A DNA stretch of 64,000 bases from Carboxylicivirga sp. M1479 (GCF_007097485.1 NZ_VKDE01000015.1:107134-171133); one strand, 5' to 3'. Shown: positions 10,277-19,523, counted from the stretch's first letter. A program made the numbers and translations. The notes: generated by a model from the sequence alone, not told the origin.

Positions 10277-10675
10277 TTGCATTCAAAGTTGCCAGTCAAT
10301 CAAACGATGCTAACCATTCATATAGGACTGTCAGGCTTACGTACCGAGATGTCGCTCTTACATTCCATACTGCCGTTCAAGCATACAATACTTTCGGGCT
10401 TACATACGACGCTGGCAGTGTTACAAACGTTCCTGTCGATGTTGCATTCAATGCTGTGAGTTCTACATAACGATCTGTTGATGCTGCACTCCATCCTGAC
10501 ATTCAATCATTCGATGCTAACCACCTTTCATATTGTACTGTCAGGCTTACATACAGAGATGTCGGTCTTACATTCCACACTGTCGTTCAAGCATACAATA
10601 CTTTCGAGCTTACATACGCGTCTGTCGGTGTTACATTCGATGCTTTTAGGCACACATACTATGCTGATTATACAA
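10277..10675. repeat. Degenerate 21-bp tandem repeat (minisatellite), about 19 units
   Basis: Between the PiT terminator and the histidine kinase the sequence is a run of 21-bp units related to CTGTCGGTCTTACATTCNAT. Longer blocks recur: the segment around 10372-10405 (GTTCAAGCATACAATACTTTC) reappears near 10581-10605. A frame on the + strand translates as heptads of the type LSGLHTE/MSVLHST but is broken by TGA near 10457, and the - strand also shows an open periodic frame. Both are expected of any 21-bp repeat without stops, so I do not call a protein. Nothing else is seen in 10190-10736. Confidence 0.8.
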
Positions 10676-10736
10676 ATGAAGCTATCGGACTTTTAGACTC
10701 CCATTAAGCACTACAAATACACAAAATGACTACCAC

Positions 10737-12521
10737 TTATTTGGGTAAATTGAAATAAAATTCTGCACCACCGTCAACTCCATTTTTCACAGATACTTCT
10801 CCTCTATGCATATTAACCGCATGTTTAACTATGGCTAAGCCTAGGCCGGTCCCCCCCATTTTTCGTGAACGACCTGCATCAACTCTATAAAACCGTTCAA
10901 ACACGCGTGACATGTGTTCTTTAGGAATTCCAAGACCATTATCTCTTACAGAAAAATAATAATACGCATCATCCTCATGGTACATTTCCACGGTTACCTT
11001 TACATTTTCGCCTGCATAGGCCAGAGCATTATCTAGTAAATTTTGAAAAACAGAACTAAGCAATGATTTATTGCCCTTTACTTGAACTGTATCATCTACT
11101 TTAAGAGTAATTGTTGCGTGTTGTTGTTTAATTATTTTCTCACGATCCTCTATAAACTCCTGAACTAAGGGAGCAATCGCCAAGGTACTCCGTTCGTAAT
11201 AATCGCCTGCTTCTTCAATTCTGTTGAGTAGAACAATGTCTTCAATTAATGCGCTAAGCCGATTACATTGTTTGGTTGCTTTTTTTATAAAGTAATCTTT
11301 TTTCTCCTCCTCAATATCTTTGTTATTAAGTATGGTTTCAAGATAACCACTAACAGAAGTAACAGGTGTTTTTAATTCATGAGCAATATTCGAAGTCATT
11401 TGCTGCTTTAGTAGTTTTCGCTTCTCTAACTTTGTCGTATCGTTTATGTATATCTCAAAGCTCTTATCTTGGAATAAAATACACTTAATTTCAAAATAAT
11501 AACTACTCTTTTTAATGGTAAACTCAATTTGAGGAAGGTCCGAATTTTGGTGGGGAAAATTGTTTTGAGCTAAATATTTATGAAGAAACTCATGTAAAGT
11601 CTTAAATTCTTTTATTTCGAATACCTGTTGTGGGTTTAGTGATGATTTTTCGCCTATCAAATTAAGGTACTGCACAAAATGTGTATTGGTCAATAAGGTG
11701 TCTTTTTCACTTGAAAAGAACCCAATACCTTCGTTTAACACATACAAATGCCTAATCAACTTTTCCTTTTCTAAGCTCAAGGCATCTTTTGTTTCCATCA
11801 TTTTTTTGTACATCGAAACAATTTGCTTTCCGATTACCCCTAGTTCATTCTTCGGGAATTGATAATCCTCAACAAGGGGTTTATTTTGACGTAATTGCAC
11901 AGCAAAATCCTTAAGTTTAGTAATACTCTCACTCATTTTTCCAGTGACGTAAGAAAGAATTAACCAGGTTATCACAAACCAAAAAGCAATGAAAACGAAA
12001 AATAGCTTCTCAGCTTTCAAAAACTTCTTCACTTCAATGTCATATACTACGGCTGCCCTTATATAATAGTCGTTGTAATAATGGGCGTAATAATAAAATG
12101 CCTGCCCTGTAGTAAGCGATTCCCTAATAAAAGAACCTGCACGATTATCCGCTAATTTGGCCTTGTTTATTTCTGGACGATTCAGATGGTTTTCCATTTG
12201 GGTGTAATCGTCAACAAAATTATCGAATAACACAACACCTTCGACATCTATAAGAGTAAGCCTTGTATCACCAGTGGGCATAATTTGCAGCAAAGAATCC
12301 AACAAATGGATCTTGTTTTTAGCAATTAAATCATTACTACTTATAAAGTTATTGCTTAGTTCAGTTATGGAATTTAAGGAGTTCTCAAGCTGTGCTATTT
12401 TGAATTGTCGTTCTCTATTATATTGGAAGGCTATAAAAGCGATCGTTACAATAAAAAAAATAGAGAAGTAATAAAAAAACAGCTTTCGTTTAAAGTTTAT
12501 ATTAAAGGCCATAAAACCCAA
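10737..12521 (-). CDS. PhoR-like sensor histidine kinase
   Basis: A 594-residue membrane kinase. It has TM1 at about residues 13-34, a periplasmic sensor segment to about 165, TM2 at about 170-192, a linker and PAS-like region, then HisKA with the phospho-acceptor His in SNIAHELKTPVTS. An HATPase domain follows with N box FQNLLDNALAYA, G1 VRDNGLGIP and G2 GGTGLGLAIVKHA. It starts 3 bp after the stop of the response regulator gene, so the two are co-transcribed. The flanking phosphate transporter and porin suggest phosphate sensing; this is contextual. Confidence 0.85.
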   Translation of the reverse strand: MGFMAFNINFKRKLFFYYFSIFFIVTIAFIAFQYNRERQFKIAQLENSLNSITELSNNFISSNDLIAKNKIHLLDSLLQIMPTGDTRLTLIDVEGVVLFDNFVDDYTQMENHLNRPEINKAKLADNRAGSFIRESLTTGQAFYYYAHYYNDYYIRAAVVYDIEVKKFLKAEKLFFVFIAFWFVITWLILSYVTGKMSESITKLKDFAVQLRQNKPLVEDYQFPKNELGVIGKQIVSMYKKMMETKDALSLEKEKLIRHLYVLNEGIGFFSSEKDTLLTNTHFVQYLNLIGEKSSLNPQQVFEIKEFKTLHEFLHKYLAQNNFPHQNSDLPQIEFTIKKSSYYFEIKCILFQDKSFEIYINDTTKLEKRKLLKQQMTSNIAHELKTPVTSVSGYLETILNNKDIEEEKKDYFIKKATKQCNRLSALIEDIVLLNRIEEAGDYYERSTLAIAPLVQEFIEDREKIIKQQHATITLKVDDTVQVKGNKSLLSSVFQNLLDNALAYAGENVKVTVEMYHEDDAYYYFSVRDNGLGIPKEHMSRVFERFYRVDAGRSRKMGGTGLGLAIVKHAVNMHRGEVSVKNGVDGGAEFYFNLPK

Positions 12522-12524
12522 TTT

Positions 12525-13217
12525 TTATTGTAATGTTTCAAAATAATAACCAATGCCAGCACGGTTTTTCAGGCACTCTCCATATTGCTTTAACTTTTTT
12601 CTTAGTCGCGTAATATTCACATCTACAGTGCGGTTCGTAACAACAACACTATCTCCCCAAATAATCTCTAAAATCTCATCTCTAGAGTAAATTTTATTTT
12701 TGTTTTCAAAAAGTAAACGCAAAATTTGAAACTCTTTTAGAGTCAATTCTACCATTTGTCCATCAATTACCAAGCGCTTAGTTTCAAGATTTAAAATCAT
12801 CTGTTTAAACTGCAATTCGTTTTGATCATTATTTGATACAGCAATAGAACGCTTAAGGGCAACTTTTACACGGGCAATTAGTTCTTTAAGCGAATAAGGT
12901 TTTGTAATGTAATCGTCGGCACCCAGGTCAAACCCAGTTAACAGGTCATCTTCAGCACTCTTAGCAGTCAGAAATATAACAGGTACATCAACCTTACGAT
13001 CATTTCTAATAATGTCAATCAGTTTGAAACCGGACATTCCTCCCATCATTACATCTAACAGCAATAAATTAAATCTCCTTAAATCTTTTTGTAATGCCTC
13101 TTCTGCAGAGTAAGCGACTTCTGTTTGATAACCTTCGCTCTCAAGATTAAATTGTAATATTTCACAAAGGTCTTCTTCGTCATCAACAATTAAAATCCTT
13201 TTAATATCCTCGCCCAT
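12525..13217 (-). CDS. PhoB-like OmpR-family response regulator
   Basis: A 230-residue two-domain regulator. The receiver domain has the acidic pair in VDDEED, the phosphorylated Asp in LLLLDVMMGGMSG, and Thr/Lys in FLTAKSAED. The C-terminal winged helix ends with VVTNRTVDVNITRLRKKL, the DNA-recognition helix of the OmpR/PhoB family. It lies directly upstream of the sensor kinase. The 11-bp repeat arrays before the PiT and porin genes are its probable targets. Confidence 0.88.
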   Translation of the reverse strand: MGEDIKRILIVDDEEDLCEILQFNLESEGYQTEVAYSAEEALQKDLRRFNLLLLDVMMGGMSGFKLIDIIRNDRKVDVPVIFLTAKSAEDDLLTGFDLGADDYITKPYSLKELIARVKVALKRSIAVSNNDQNELQFKQMILNLETKRLVIDGQMVELTLKEFQILRLLFENKNKIYSRDEILEIIWGDSVVVTNRTVDVNITRLRKKLKQYGECLKNRAGIGYYFETLQ

Positions 13218-13400
13218 GTAAATTGTAGTTTTTACTAAAATAAGGCAAATTCCATAGGTAATTAAGCAAATAGTCTATTTAGTGCGATATATCGCTTCAA
13301 TTGGGCATGAACAGATCTTATCAAGATGCTTCAACCTAGGAGCAATCAAAATATAATGACAATTGACATGAAATAGACTGTCTACCTAATTAAACACAAA

Positions 13401-13432
13401 AAAACCTAAGCTCCGTTTGAAACTTAGGTTTT
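13401..13432. terminator. Terminator downstream of porin gene
   Basis: Perfect 10-bp stem AAAACCTAAG / CTTAGGTTTT just beyond the porin stop, separating it from the PhoB-like gene. The A/T flanks let it work in both directions. Confidence 0.85.
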
Positions 13433-13453
13433 AAATATTTCTGTTACAATGGC

Positions 13454-14599
13454 TTAGAATTGGAATTCCATCTGAAACCTCGTAATGATTTGATCTTGCT
13501 TTGATACTTTATCGCGGAAAGTTACATCGCCCTGGAACTTAAACTTATGCCCAATGATGTATTTACTTACACAAATCGTATAGTCGGTAATCTCAGTGTG
13601 GAAAGCTGCTTCATTAGGTTTGGTAAAAGCATATCGTCCAGATAACTCCCAGTTACTTTTAAAAAGATAACCCGTTTGAACATTAGCACCATACCCTGTA
13701 TAATAGGCCGTTTCAATATCACCATTTTCGTCGTATACAAATTCATTGTCATCAGTGACCGATCTATTGGCCGCTTCAACCATTAATGAGTATCCTCGAT
13801 ATTTTAGCAAGAGGTCACCGCCTATGTTTAAAAGGTCGGCCTCTCCACCAATTACATCACCAATTTGACCTCTTTCTTTATAGGCGTCTTTATTAAAGTT
13901 TGCGTAAGCAGCAACTGCAATCTTGGGCTTCTCTTCACGTGTTAAATCGGCCGATTTATAGGCTCCTTTCGAACTAAATTCACCTAAGGGCATCATTTCA
14001 AACTTACCTGTAAAACTCATTCCTGGCGCCATTGAATTATCCTTAATTCCGTTACCCGACGTAACAGCCCAACGGTCGTAAATTACAGCTTTGCCAATAT
14101 TAAATTTATGGTGAAATTGAATACCTGCATCCCTGTCTAAGGTATAGTTCTTATTAAATATTGATCGATCGACCAATTGTAGGTTTCCCGATGACACAAC
14201 ACGCTCGCGGTTACCAGGCAATTTACCTTGACCAAACCACAATTCAATATTGTTTTTCTTGTATTTAAATATGGCATCTCTTACATATCCACCTGCCAAA
14301 TCATATTCGATTTTATAAACCAGGCTTTTATTAATAAAATAACCATCGAACTTTAAGCGTGCACGTTTAACCCATGCCTTATTCTCAAATTCAGCAGGAC
14401 CTAATGAATTACTTAAAGTATTTTCAAAGTCCCACCTAGTCTGTATTCTGGTCCTGAACTTTAGGTAAAAAAGATCGTCTTCAGTTTTAAATTGAATACC
14501 TTTTCCAACCTGTGCAGATAAATCCTTAATCGTCTGTGCTTTAATACTCACAGTGCATACCAGCACCATTAACGCACTCAATAGTAAAAAACGTTTCAT
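13454..14599 (-). CDS. Phosphate-selective porin, OprP/OprO-like
   Basis: Outer-membrane beta-barrel protein. The frame extends up to 14647, but the Met at 14599 begins a clear signal peptide (MKRFLLLSALMVLVCTVSIKAQ), so that start is chosen. The mature protein has alternating aromatic and polar strands, an early RTRIQTRWDFEN strand and a C-terminal aromatic Phe (QMEFQF), as in barrel proteins inserted by BamA. Family members form anion channels for phosphate or polyphosphate. The Pho-box-like array and -7 element upstream support phosphate regulation. Confidence 0.85.
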   Translation of the reverse strand: MKRFLLLSALMVLVCTVSIKAQTIKDLSAQVGKGIQFKTEDDLFYLKFRTRIQTRWDFENTLSNSLGPAEFENKAWVKRARLKFDGYFINKSLVYKIEYDLAGGYVRDAIFKYKKNNIELWFGQGKLPGNRERVVSSGNLQLVDRSIFNKNYTLDRDAGIQFHHKFNIGKAVIYDRWAVTSGNGIKDNSMAPGMSFTGKFEMMPLGEFSSKGAYKSADLTREEKPKIAVAAYANFNKDAYKERGQIGDVIGGEADLLNIGGDLLLKYRGYSLMVEAANRSVTDDNEFVYDENGDIETAYYTGYGANVQTGYLFKSNWELSGRYAFTKPNEAAFHTEITDYTICVSKYIIGHKFKFQGDVTFRDKVSKQDQIITRFQMEFQF

Positions 14600-14681
14600 G
14601 TTATTCCTGTGTAGAATTCTTAAATTTCCAGAAAAATCATTCCCCAATATTTCCTGGTGATTTGTTATTATTTTCCGGGTG

Positions 14682-14689
14682 CAAACCTA
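14682..14689 (-). promoter_or_regulatory. -7 element of porin promoter
   Basis: On the minus strand it reads TAGGTTTG, matching TAnnTTTG. It lies about 83 bp before the chosen ATG and 21 bp downstream of the repeat array, an arrangement close to that at the PiT gene. Confidence 0.5.
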
Positions 14690-14698
14690 AAGTTGTTT

Positions 14699-14738
14699 TA
14701 TTACGTGAGTGTTAAGAAACTGTTACATTTCTGTTACA
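14699..14738 (-). promoter_or_regulatory. Pho-box-like 11-bp direct repeat array upstream of porin
   Basis: On the minus strand: TGTAACA (14738-14732), TGTAACA (14727-14721), CTTAACA (14716-14710) and a weaker CGTAATA (14705-14699), all at an 11-bp period. The same half-site and spacing occur before the PiT transporter. The rest of 14600-14902 shows no gene. Confidence 0.65.
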
Positions 14739-14902
14739 ATAAGTTTAAAATACTTATCAACTCACGATAAGGTTAGCTTAATAAGTTAATAGCAGTATTT
14801 TTTGGCATGAATTTGATCCTAAACATTAACAAAGCCATGTGTGTTTGTTTCACAACCTATATGCAAGTCTGGGTATGAAACATGGGTTATATTTTCATTA
14901 AA

Positions 14903-15829
14903 CTAAGTGTTTGATTTTTTATCAGTCAAATCTTTCCTAAACGATAAAAACAACAAATATAAAAGTACAAATATGGCCAGTCCAGCAGTTGGAATAGCCG
15001 CCTTTTGTCCGAACAAAGTAATTGCTGTTACTACGGCAAAACCAGAACTCTTAATGGTTAGTAGCAAATTTTCCGACATCATCTTTACCTTATCCCGCTT
15101 AAAAACCTTAGCAACTTTTTCAAACACTAAGCCTAATACAAAATGACTAACAAACAAAACAACTGCAATTTGCAGTAATATTAGAGGCTCACTAAAAAAC
15201 ACTTGACGATTTAAACCTACTGCGATAAAAATCAATAAAGCAAAACCCCAATCCACAATTTTTCCTCTTACTACATTGACCATGGGAGATACTTTTGAGA
15301 AAAGTAAAACACGCGATATCGCCAATGGTAGAACAATTGTTTTAAGCATAAGCACAAACAGATCTAATGAATTAACGCCATCGTTACCTGTTAACCAACC
15401 AACTGCAAAAGGAGTAACAAATACAGTGCATAAGAATGCCCCAAGCACTCCTTTTATGGCATATTCTACATCCCCTTTTAAAATATATGAAAATGGTATA
15501 ATGGCAACACCTGGTGGCGTTGTTGCAATAACAACAAAACCATAAAACAGATCCTTATCATCGATAAATACGTAAGCCAGACCTATCATTACAAACGCAT
15601 ACACAAGGTAATTCAAAAACATACCCACCAACATAGGTTTTACTAACGATTTTACTGGATAAAAGCTTGATGAACGAATATTGGTCATCGAAAAAGTCAT
15701 GACCATGGCTAACACATAAATTGTATAATCCTTTATATTAGCAGCATAGTCGCCAAAAACCAAACCCAAAACAACGGCCAAAATCAAAACAAAATTACGA
15801 TTTCGAACCAATGCAATTAAATATCCCAT
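14903..15829 (-). CDS. Bile acid:sodium symporter (BASS)-family transporter
   Basis: A 308-residue protein with about nine to ten hydrophobic spans. The conserved segment ATTPPGVAIIPFSYILKGD and the later SSGFAVVTAITLFG match the two half-repeats of BASS-fold transporters. Members move organic anions with sodium; the substrate cannot be told. It is a single gene, downstream of nothing obvious and upstream of the porin promoter in the same orientation. Confidence 0.75.
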   Translation of the reverse strand: MGYLIALVRNRNFVLILAVVLGLVFGDYAANIKDYTIYVLAMVMTFSMTNIRSSSFYPVKSLVKPMLVGMFLNYLVYAFVMIGLAYVFIDDKDLFYGFVVIATTPPGVAIIPFSYILKGDVEYAIKGVLGAFLCTVFVTPFAVGWLTGNDGVNSLDLFVLMLKTIVLPLAISRVLLFSKVSPMVNVVRGKIVDWGFALLIFIAVGLNRQVFFSEPLILLQIAVVLFVSHFVLGLVFEKVAKVFKRDKVKMMSENLLLTIKSSGFAVVTAITLFGQKAAIPTAGLAIFVLLYLLFLSFRKDLTDKKSNT

Positions 15830-16006
15830 TCTAACTATTTGTATATACCATTAAATCAGTGATGCAGCAAACTTACAATTTTTATTTAGAATCGGTCTAC
15901 ATTAAAAACATGATATATCCCACTTGGTAAAGCATAGAGCATTTCATTACTTTTGCACCCAATCAATTAGGTTATAATTGAATCGCATATAATTCAATAC
16001 CATACA

Positions 16007-16711
16007 ATGAAAGGTCAACTATATTTAATACCCAATACATTAGGTGAGAGTCCTATTGAGCGAAATCTACCGAAAGACACCATTGATATAACGAAATCGA
16101 TCAAACACTTTGTGGTTGAGAATATTCGTTCAGCACGACGGTTTTTAAAAAAGGTTGATAAAACAATTGATATTGATGATCTCACGTTTTATGTATTGGA
16201 TAAACACACGAATCCAAATGATATTCCAGGGTATCTAAATCCATTATTAAATGGTATTAACATGGGTTTGTTATCAGAAGCAGGTTGCCCGGGAGTAGCT
16301 GATCCTGGAGCTGATGTTGTTAAGCTAGCTCATCAGAAAAAGATACAGATTGTGCCACTTATTGGCCCCTCTTCTATCCTATTATCTGTTATGGCATCGG
16401 GACTGAATGGTCAAAGCTTTGCCTTTAATGGCTATTTACCTCTGAAAAAAGGCGAAGTTGGAAAACACATTAAGCACCTTGAAGAACGTTCAATACGGGA
16501 AAACCAAACACAATTATTTATTGAGGCTCCCTATAGAAACATTAAATTATTACAAGAACTACTTTTGGCCTGTCGACCTCAAACTCAATTGTGCATAGCA
16601 TGTGATATAACGCTTGAAACAGAGTTTATTCAAACTAAAACTGTAGCACAATGGAAAAAGCAAATGCCAGATATTAACAAGCGACCTGCCATTTTTCTTA
16701 TACTGGGATAA
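16007..16711 (+). CDS. Tetrapyrrole-methylase-family SAM methyltransferase, RsmI-like
   Basis: A 234-residue protein with the RsmI-type SAM pocket: LYLIPNTLGES near the N-terminus, LLSEAGCPGVADPGADVV in the middle and VPLIGPSSILLSVMASGLNGQSF. RsmI methylates C1402 of 16S rRNA at the ribose. This shorter and divergent version is the paralogue commonly seen in Bacteroidota, so the substrate is uncertain. It is followed by the FKBP gene after 82 bp. Confidence 0.82.
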   Translation: MKGQLYLIPNTLGESPIERNLPKDTIDITKSIKHFVVENIRSARRFLKKVDKTIDIDDLTFYVLDKHTNPNDIPGYLNPLLNGINMGLLSEAGCPGVADPGADVVKLAHQKKIQIVPLIGPSSILLSVMASGLNGQSFAFNGYLPLKKGEVGKHIKHLEERSIRENQTQLFIEAPYRNIKLLQELLLACRPQTQLCIACDITLETEFIQTKTVAQWKKQMPDINKRPAIFLILG

Positions 16712-16793
16712 GGCGAAAAACTTGATTATTCAAGGATTTGGATATCTTTAAGAGATTAAATACAAAACGTATAATAATAAAGTTAGAAACTGA

Positions 16794-17453
16794 ATGAAAA
16801 ATTTATTTAAAAAAATGCTTAGTGTGAGCTTCGTTGCCGCACTACTTATATCAGCTCAATCTTGCACTAATTCCAACTCTCCGGCCACTCTTACAACACA
16901 AACTGATAGCTTAAGTTACAGCTATGGGGTAATGATGGCACGTGAATTAGCTAATGAAAATGGTTTAAATGCAGAGCTTGTTGCTGCTGGTATAAGAGAA
17001 GCAATGACTGAAACAGCACAGATTTCACTTGAAGAAGCAAGCGCAAGTATTTCCTTAGGAAAAGCACGAGTGGGAATTGAGTTTTTAGCTGAAAATGCAA
17101 AAAAAGAAGGTGTGCAGATAACAGCAAGTGGTTTGCAATATAAAGTTATTGAAGAAGGAACTGGGAACTCGCCTGTTGCGACTGATGAAGTAACCGTTCA
17201 TTACAAAGGTACTTTAATCAATGGAGAGGTATTTGATAGCTCTCAGGGCGGTCAACCTATTTCTTTTCCATTAAACAGAGTTATTCCGGGTTGGACTGAA
17301 GGTCTGCAATTAATGAAAGAAGGTGGAAAAACAATATTTTATATCCCTTATGAGTTGGCTTATGGCGAACGTGGAGCTGGACAAGTTATTCCACCATATG
17401 CTGCACTTATTTTTGAAGTAGAATTATTGAAGATAGGACAAGTAGAAAACTAA
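16794..17453 (+). CDS. FKBP-type peptidyl-prolyl isomerase, lipoprotein
   Basis: A 219-residue protein. Residues 1-24 form a lipoprotein signal with a lipobox-like LLISAQSC, so it is probably anchored in the membrane and acts in the periplasm. An N-terminal FKBP-N helical dimerisation region (SYSYGVMMAREL...) precedes the FKBP core, which shows VTVHYKGTLINGEVFDSS, VIPGWTEGLQLMKEGG and the closing IPPYAALIFEVELL. It helps proline isomerisation in secreted or envelope proteins. Confidence 0.9.
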   Translation: MKNLFKKMLSVSFVAALLISAQSCTNSNSPATLTTQTDSLSYSYGVMMARELANENGLNAELVAAGIREAMTETAQISLEEASASISLGKARVGIEFLAENAKKEGVQITASGLQYKVIEEGTGNSPVATDEVTVHYKGTLINGEVFDSSQGGQPISFPLNRVIPGWTEGLQLMKEGGKTIFYIPYELAYGERGAGQVIPPYAALIFEVELLKIGQVEN

Positions 17454-17475
17454 CATATCAGTAGATTATATGGAA

Positions 17476-17508
17476 ATGGGATTCTCCAATTTGGTGAGTC
17501 CCATTTTT
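17476..17508 (+). terminator. Terminator of FKBP gene
   Basis: Stem ATGGGATTC / GAGTCCCAT (one G-T type pair) followed by TTTTT, 22 bp after the stop. The small open frame over this hairpin (17470-17667) is not coding. Confidence 0.8.
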
Positions 17509-17767
17509 GCTTTTAAAGGATGCTACCTACAAGTGTTAATATTTTGTCGTACAAATTATCTACAAAATCCTGTGAGCATTTTTATTGAGAACTATGATCT
17601 ATTTCTGGCAATAGTTAAAGCCTGTTCTGCACATCTTCATATTAGCTTGGATTTGATATGTACTTAATAAGAATAAAAAACAGAAAATAATGCCCACCTT
17701 ATAATTCTAGTAATTAAAAAGATAGAATACGCACTTTAAATCGGTCGTAATATTTAGGTGAAATTTA

Positions 17768-17798
17768 TTTTGCAGTTTAAAAATAAACCCTACTTTTG
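17768..17798 (+). promoter_or_regulatory. Promoter of tRNA-Ser
   Basis: -33 TTTTG (17768-17772) and -7 TACTTTTG (17791-17798, TAnnTTTG) with 18 bp between them, the Bacteroidota sigma-A layout. The leader carries a hairpin AAAGCC/GGCTTT at 17829-17851 before the tRNA. The rest of 17509-17767 has nothing recognisable. Confidence 0.65.
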
Positions 17799-17860
17799 CA
17801 TCCGTTAACAATAAGTGTTGACATTAATAAAGCCAATGACCATAGGCTTTACAGAGTATT

Positions 17861-17945
17861 GGAGAGATGGCAGAGTGGTCGAATGCGGTGGTCTTGAAAA
17901 CCATTGTACCGCGAGGTACCGGGGGTTCGAATCCCTCTCTCTCCG
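17861..17945 (+). tRNA. tRNA-Ser (anticodon TGA)
   Basis: The acceptor stem GGAGAGA pairs with TCTCTCC and G is the discriminator. The anticodon loop is CTTGAAA with anticodon TGA, between stems GTGGT and ACCAT. There is a long class II variable arm TACC-GCGA-GGTA typical of tRNA-Ser, and a T-arm GGTTCGAATCC. CCA is not encoded. The 3' end is the integration site of the element to the right and is intact. Confidence 0.95.
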
Positions 17946-17949
17946 CTGA
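17934..17949 (+). other. attL core of integrative element
   Basis: CCTCTCTCTCCGCTGA, the 3' end of tRNA-Ser plus 4 bp, is repeated exactly at 59745-59760. GGTTC lies 10 bp upstream in both copies, so 22 of 26 positions match. Confidence 0.88.
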
Positions 17950-17980
17950 ATAAAATGTCAATAGAAGACAGAAAAAAGAC

Positions 17981-18018
17981 AAGTCCTACACTTTCAATAA
18001 GTTGTAGGACTTTTTTTA
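17981..18018 (+). terminator. Element-encoded terminator after tRNA-Ser
   Basis: Perfect 10-bp stem AAGTCCTACA / TGTAGGACTT followed by seven T. It sits just inside attL and would replace the chromosomal tRNA terminator displaced to 59781 by integration. Confidence 0.85.
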
Positions 18019-18066
18019 TGTCTTCATGTTTTGTCTGACTTACTTAAAATGCCTGTAAAAGACACG

Positions 18067-18120
18067 AAATCGTGACTAAATCGTGACCAAAAATTTTCAG
18101 GCAAAAAAAGGTCACGATTT
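18067..18120. repeat. Candidate integrase arm-type sites, left end
   Basis: AAATCGTGAC occurs at 18067-18076 and 18078-18087, and its inverse GTCACGATTT at 18111-18120. The same decamer is present near the right end at 59672-59681. TTGTAGGACTT (18002-18012) is likewise repeated at 59627-59637. Short repeats shared by both ends are typical of recombinase arm sites. Confidence 0.6.
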
Positions 18121-18208
18121 GTCCAAAATTGGCAGTGCTTTGTCCAAGCTTGGCAGTCCTATAATCATTTCATTTTGAGATTGATAATGTAATTTTACAA
18201 ATTGAAAA

Positions 18209-19450
18209 ATGATGATTATGAGAAGTACATTTAATGTTCTTTTTTTCCTAAAAAAGAATGCAGAAAAGAAGGATGGAACAGCACCTATCGTGGCCAGAAT
18301 TACCATTAATGGAAAAAGTAGCCAGTTCAACACCAAACAGTTCGTAAACAAAAATGACTGGAACGTAGAGTTAAACCGGGTTAAAGGCAGAAGTGCAGAA
18401 GCCAAAAAAATGAATAGCGTATTGGATGAAATTAAATCATGTCTCCGGAACGCTTATAATGACCTTACCCGAAAAGAAATAATTGTAACTGCCGAAAAAG
18501 TCAAGAATACATTCTTAGGTATTGGTCAGGAAAAATTCTTGTTGATTGAGTTATTTGAGGAATGCAACAGCATTTTGAAAAAACAGGTTGGTATCACCAA
18601 ATCAAAAGCAACCTACCAAAAAGCCGAAGTTTGCAAACGGCATGTATCCGAATACATAAAAGAGGAATATAAGCTATCCGATATTGATTTAAGAGAAATC
18701 AACCACTCCTTTATTGTTGGCTTTGAAACCTACCTTAATACTCATTGCAAATGCAATTACAATACAACAGCTAAATTCATTCAGAAATTTAAGAGCATCA
18801 TTATTACAGCTCAGAAAAACGGTCAACTCCATAATGACCCCTTTGCCAACTACAAAATATCTTTAAAGAAGGTTGACCGGGGCTATCTGACCAAAGACGA
18901 GCTAAATAAAATAATGGACAAAGAAATTAAAAATGAACGACTGGAGCGCATACGTGATATTTTTGTTTTCTCCTGCTACACCGGGTTAGCATATATCGAC
19001 ATTAAAAATCTAAAGAAAGAACACATTATCCAAGGTTTTGATGGCAATCCTTGGATAATGACCAAAAGGCAAAAAACCGATGTGCAAACCGTAGTTCCTT
19101 TGTTGGATGTTGCTCAAGAGATACTGGAAAAATATAAAGGGCTGCCCAAGGATGTATTGTTGCCAGTACCAACGAACCAAAAAACCAATGCGTATCTCAA
19201 GGAAATTGGTGACCTGTGTGGCATAAATAAAAACCTGACGTTTCACCTTGCCCGGCACACTTTCGCCACTACCATAACCCTCTCCAATGGCGTACCTATT
19301 GAGACGGTGAGCAAAATGCTTGGCCATACGAATATTAAAACCACACAAATCTATGCCAGAATTACGAATGAGAAAGTTAGTTCGGATATGCGAGTGTTGT
19401 CAGAAAAACTAAAGGAATGTGGATTGGATGCAAAAACGTTATCGGCTTAG
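18209..19450 (+). CDS. Tyrosine recombinase / integrase, CTnDOT-type family
   Basis: A 413-residue integrase. It has an N-terminal arm-binding domain (RSTFNVLFFLKK...), a core-binding SAM-like domain at about 110-210, and a catalytic domain with box II HLARHTFATTITLSNGVPIE, LGHTNIKTTQ and the nucleophile Tyr in IYARI. In box I the usual TGLR is TGLAYID, lacking the first Arg, as is known for IntDOT-like enzymes. It lies next to attL and reads into the element, so it most likely drives integration at tRNA-Ser. The start at 18209 gives MMIMRST; the Met at 18218 is equally possible. Confidence 0.9.
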   Translation: MMIMRSTFNVLFFLKKNAEKKDGTAPIVARITINGKSSQFNTKQFVNKNDWNVELNRVKGRSAEAKKMNSVLDEIKSCLRNAYNDLTRKEIIVTAEKVKNTFLGIGQEKFLLIELFEECNSILKKQVGITKSKATYQKAEVCKRHVSEYIKEEYKLSDIDLREINHSFIVGFETYLNTHCKCNYNTTAKFIQKFKSIIITAQKNGQLHNDPFANYKISLKKVDRGYLTKDELNKIMDKEIKNERLERIRDIFVFSCYTGLAYIDIKNLKKEHIIQGFDGNPWIMTKRQKTDVQTVVPLLDVAQEILEKYKGLPKDVLLPVPTNQKTNAYLKEIGDLCGINKNLTFHLARHTFATTITLSNGVPIETVSKMLGHTNIKTTQIYARITNEKVSSDMRVLSEKLKECGLDAKTLSA

Positions 19451-19465
19451 GCATCACAGACTCAA

Positions 19466-19503
19466 AAAACTCCTGGTTGATAATGTTTCAGCCGGGAGTT
19501 TTA
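19466..19503. terminator. Terminator between integrase and WG-repeat gene
   Basis: Stem AAAACTCC-TGG / CCG-GGAGTTTT with T-rich flank, serving the two convergent genes. Confidence 0.8.
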
Positions 19504-19523
19504 ATTTTAAGCTATATATTGAA

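Noticed and set aside
10318..10506. Open frame on the minus strand within the 21-bp repeat, with a Cys-rich periodic sequence
   Set aside because: A repeat without stops in one unit gives long frames on either strand; composition follows the repeat and no start signal is seen.
17470..17667. 65-codon ORF after the FKBP gene
   Set aside because: It starts within the terminator of the FKBP gene, has an odd Cys/Phe-rich composition and no neighbour support.
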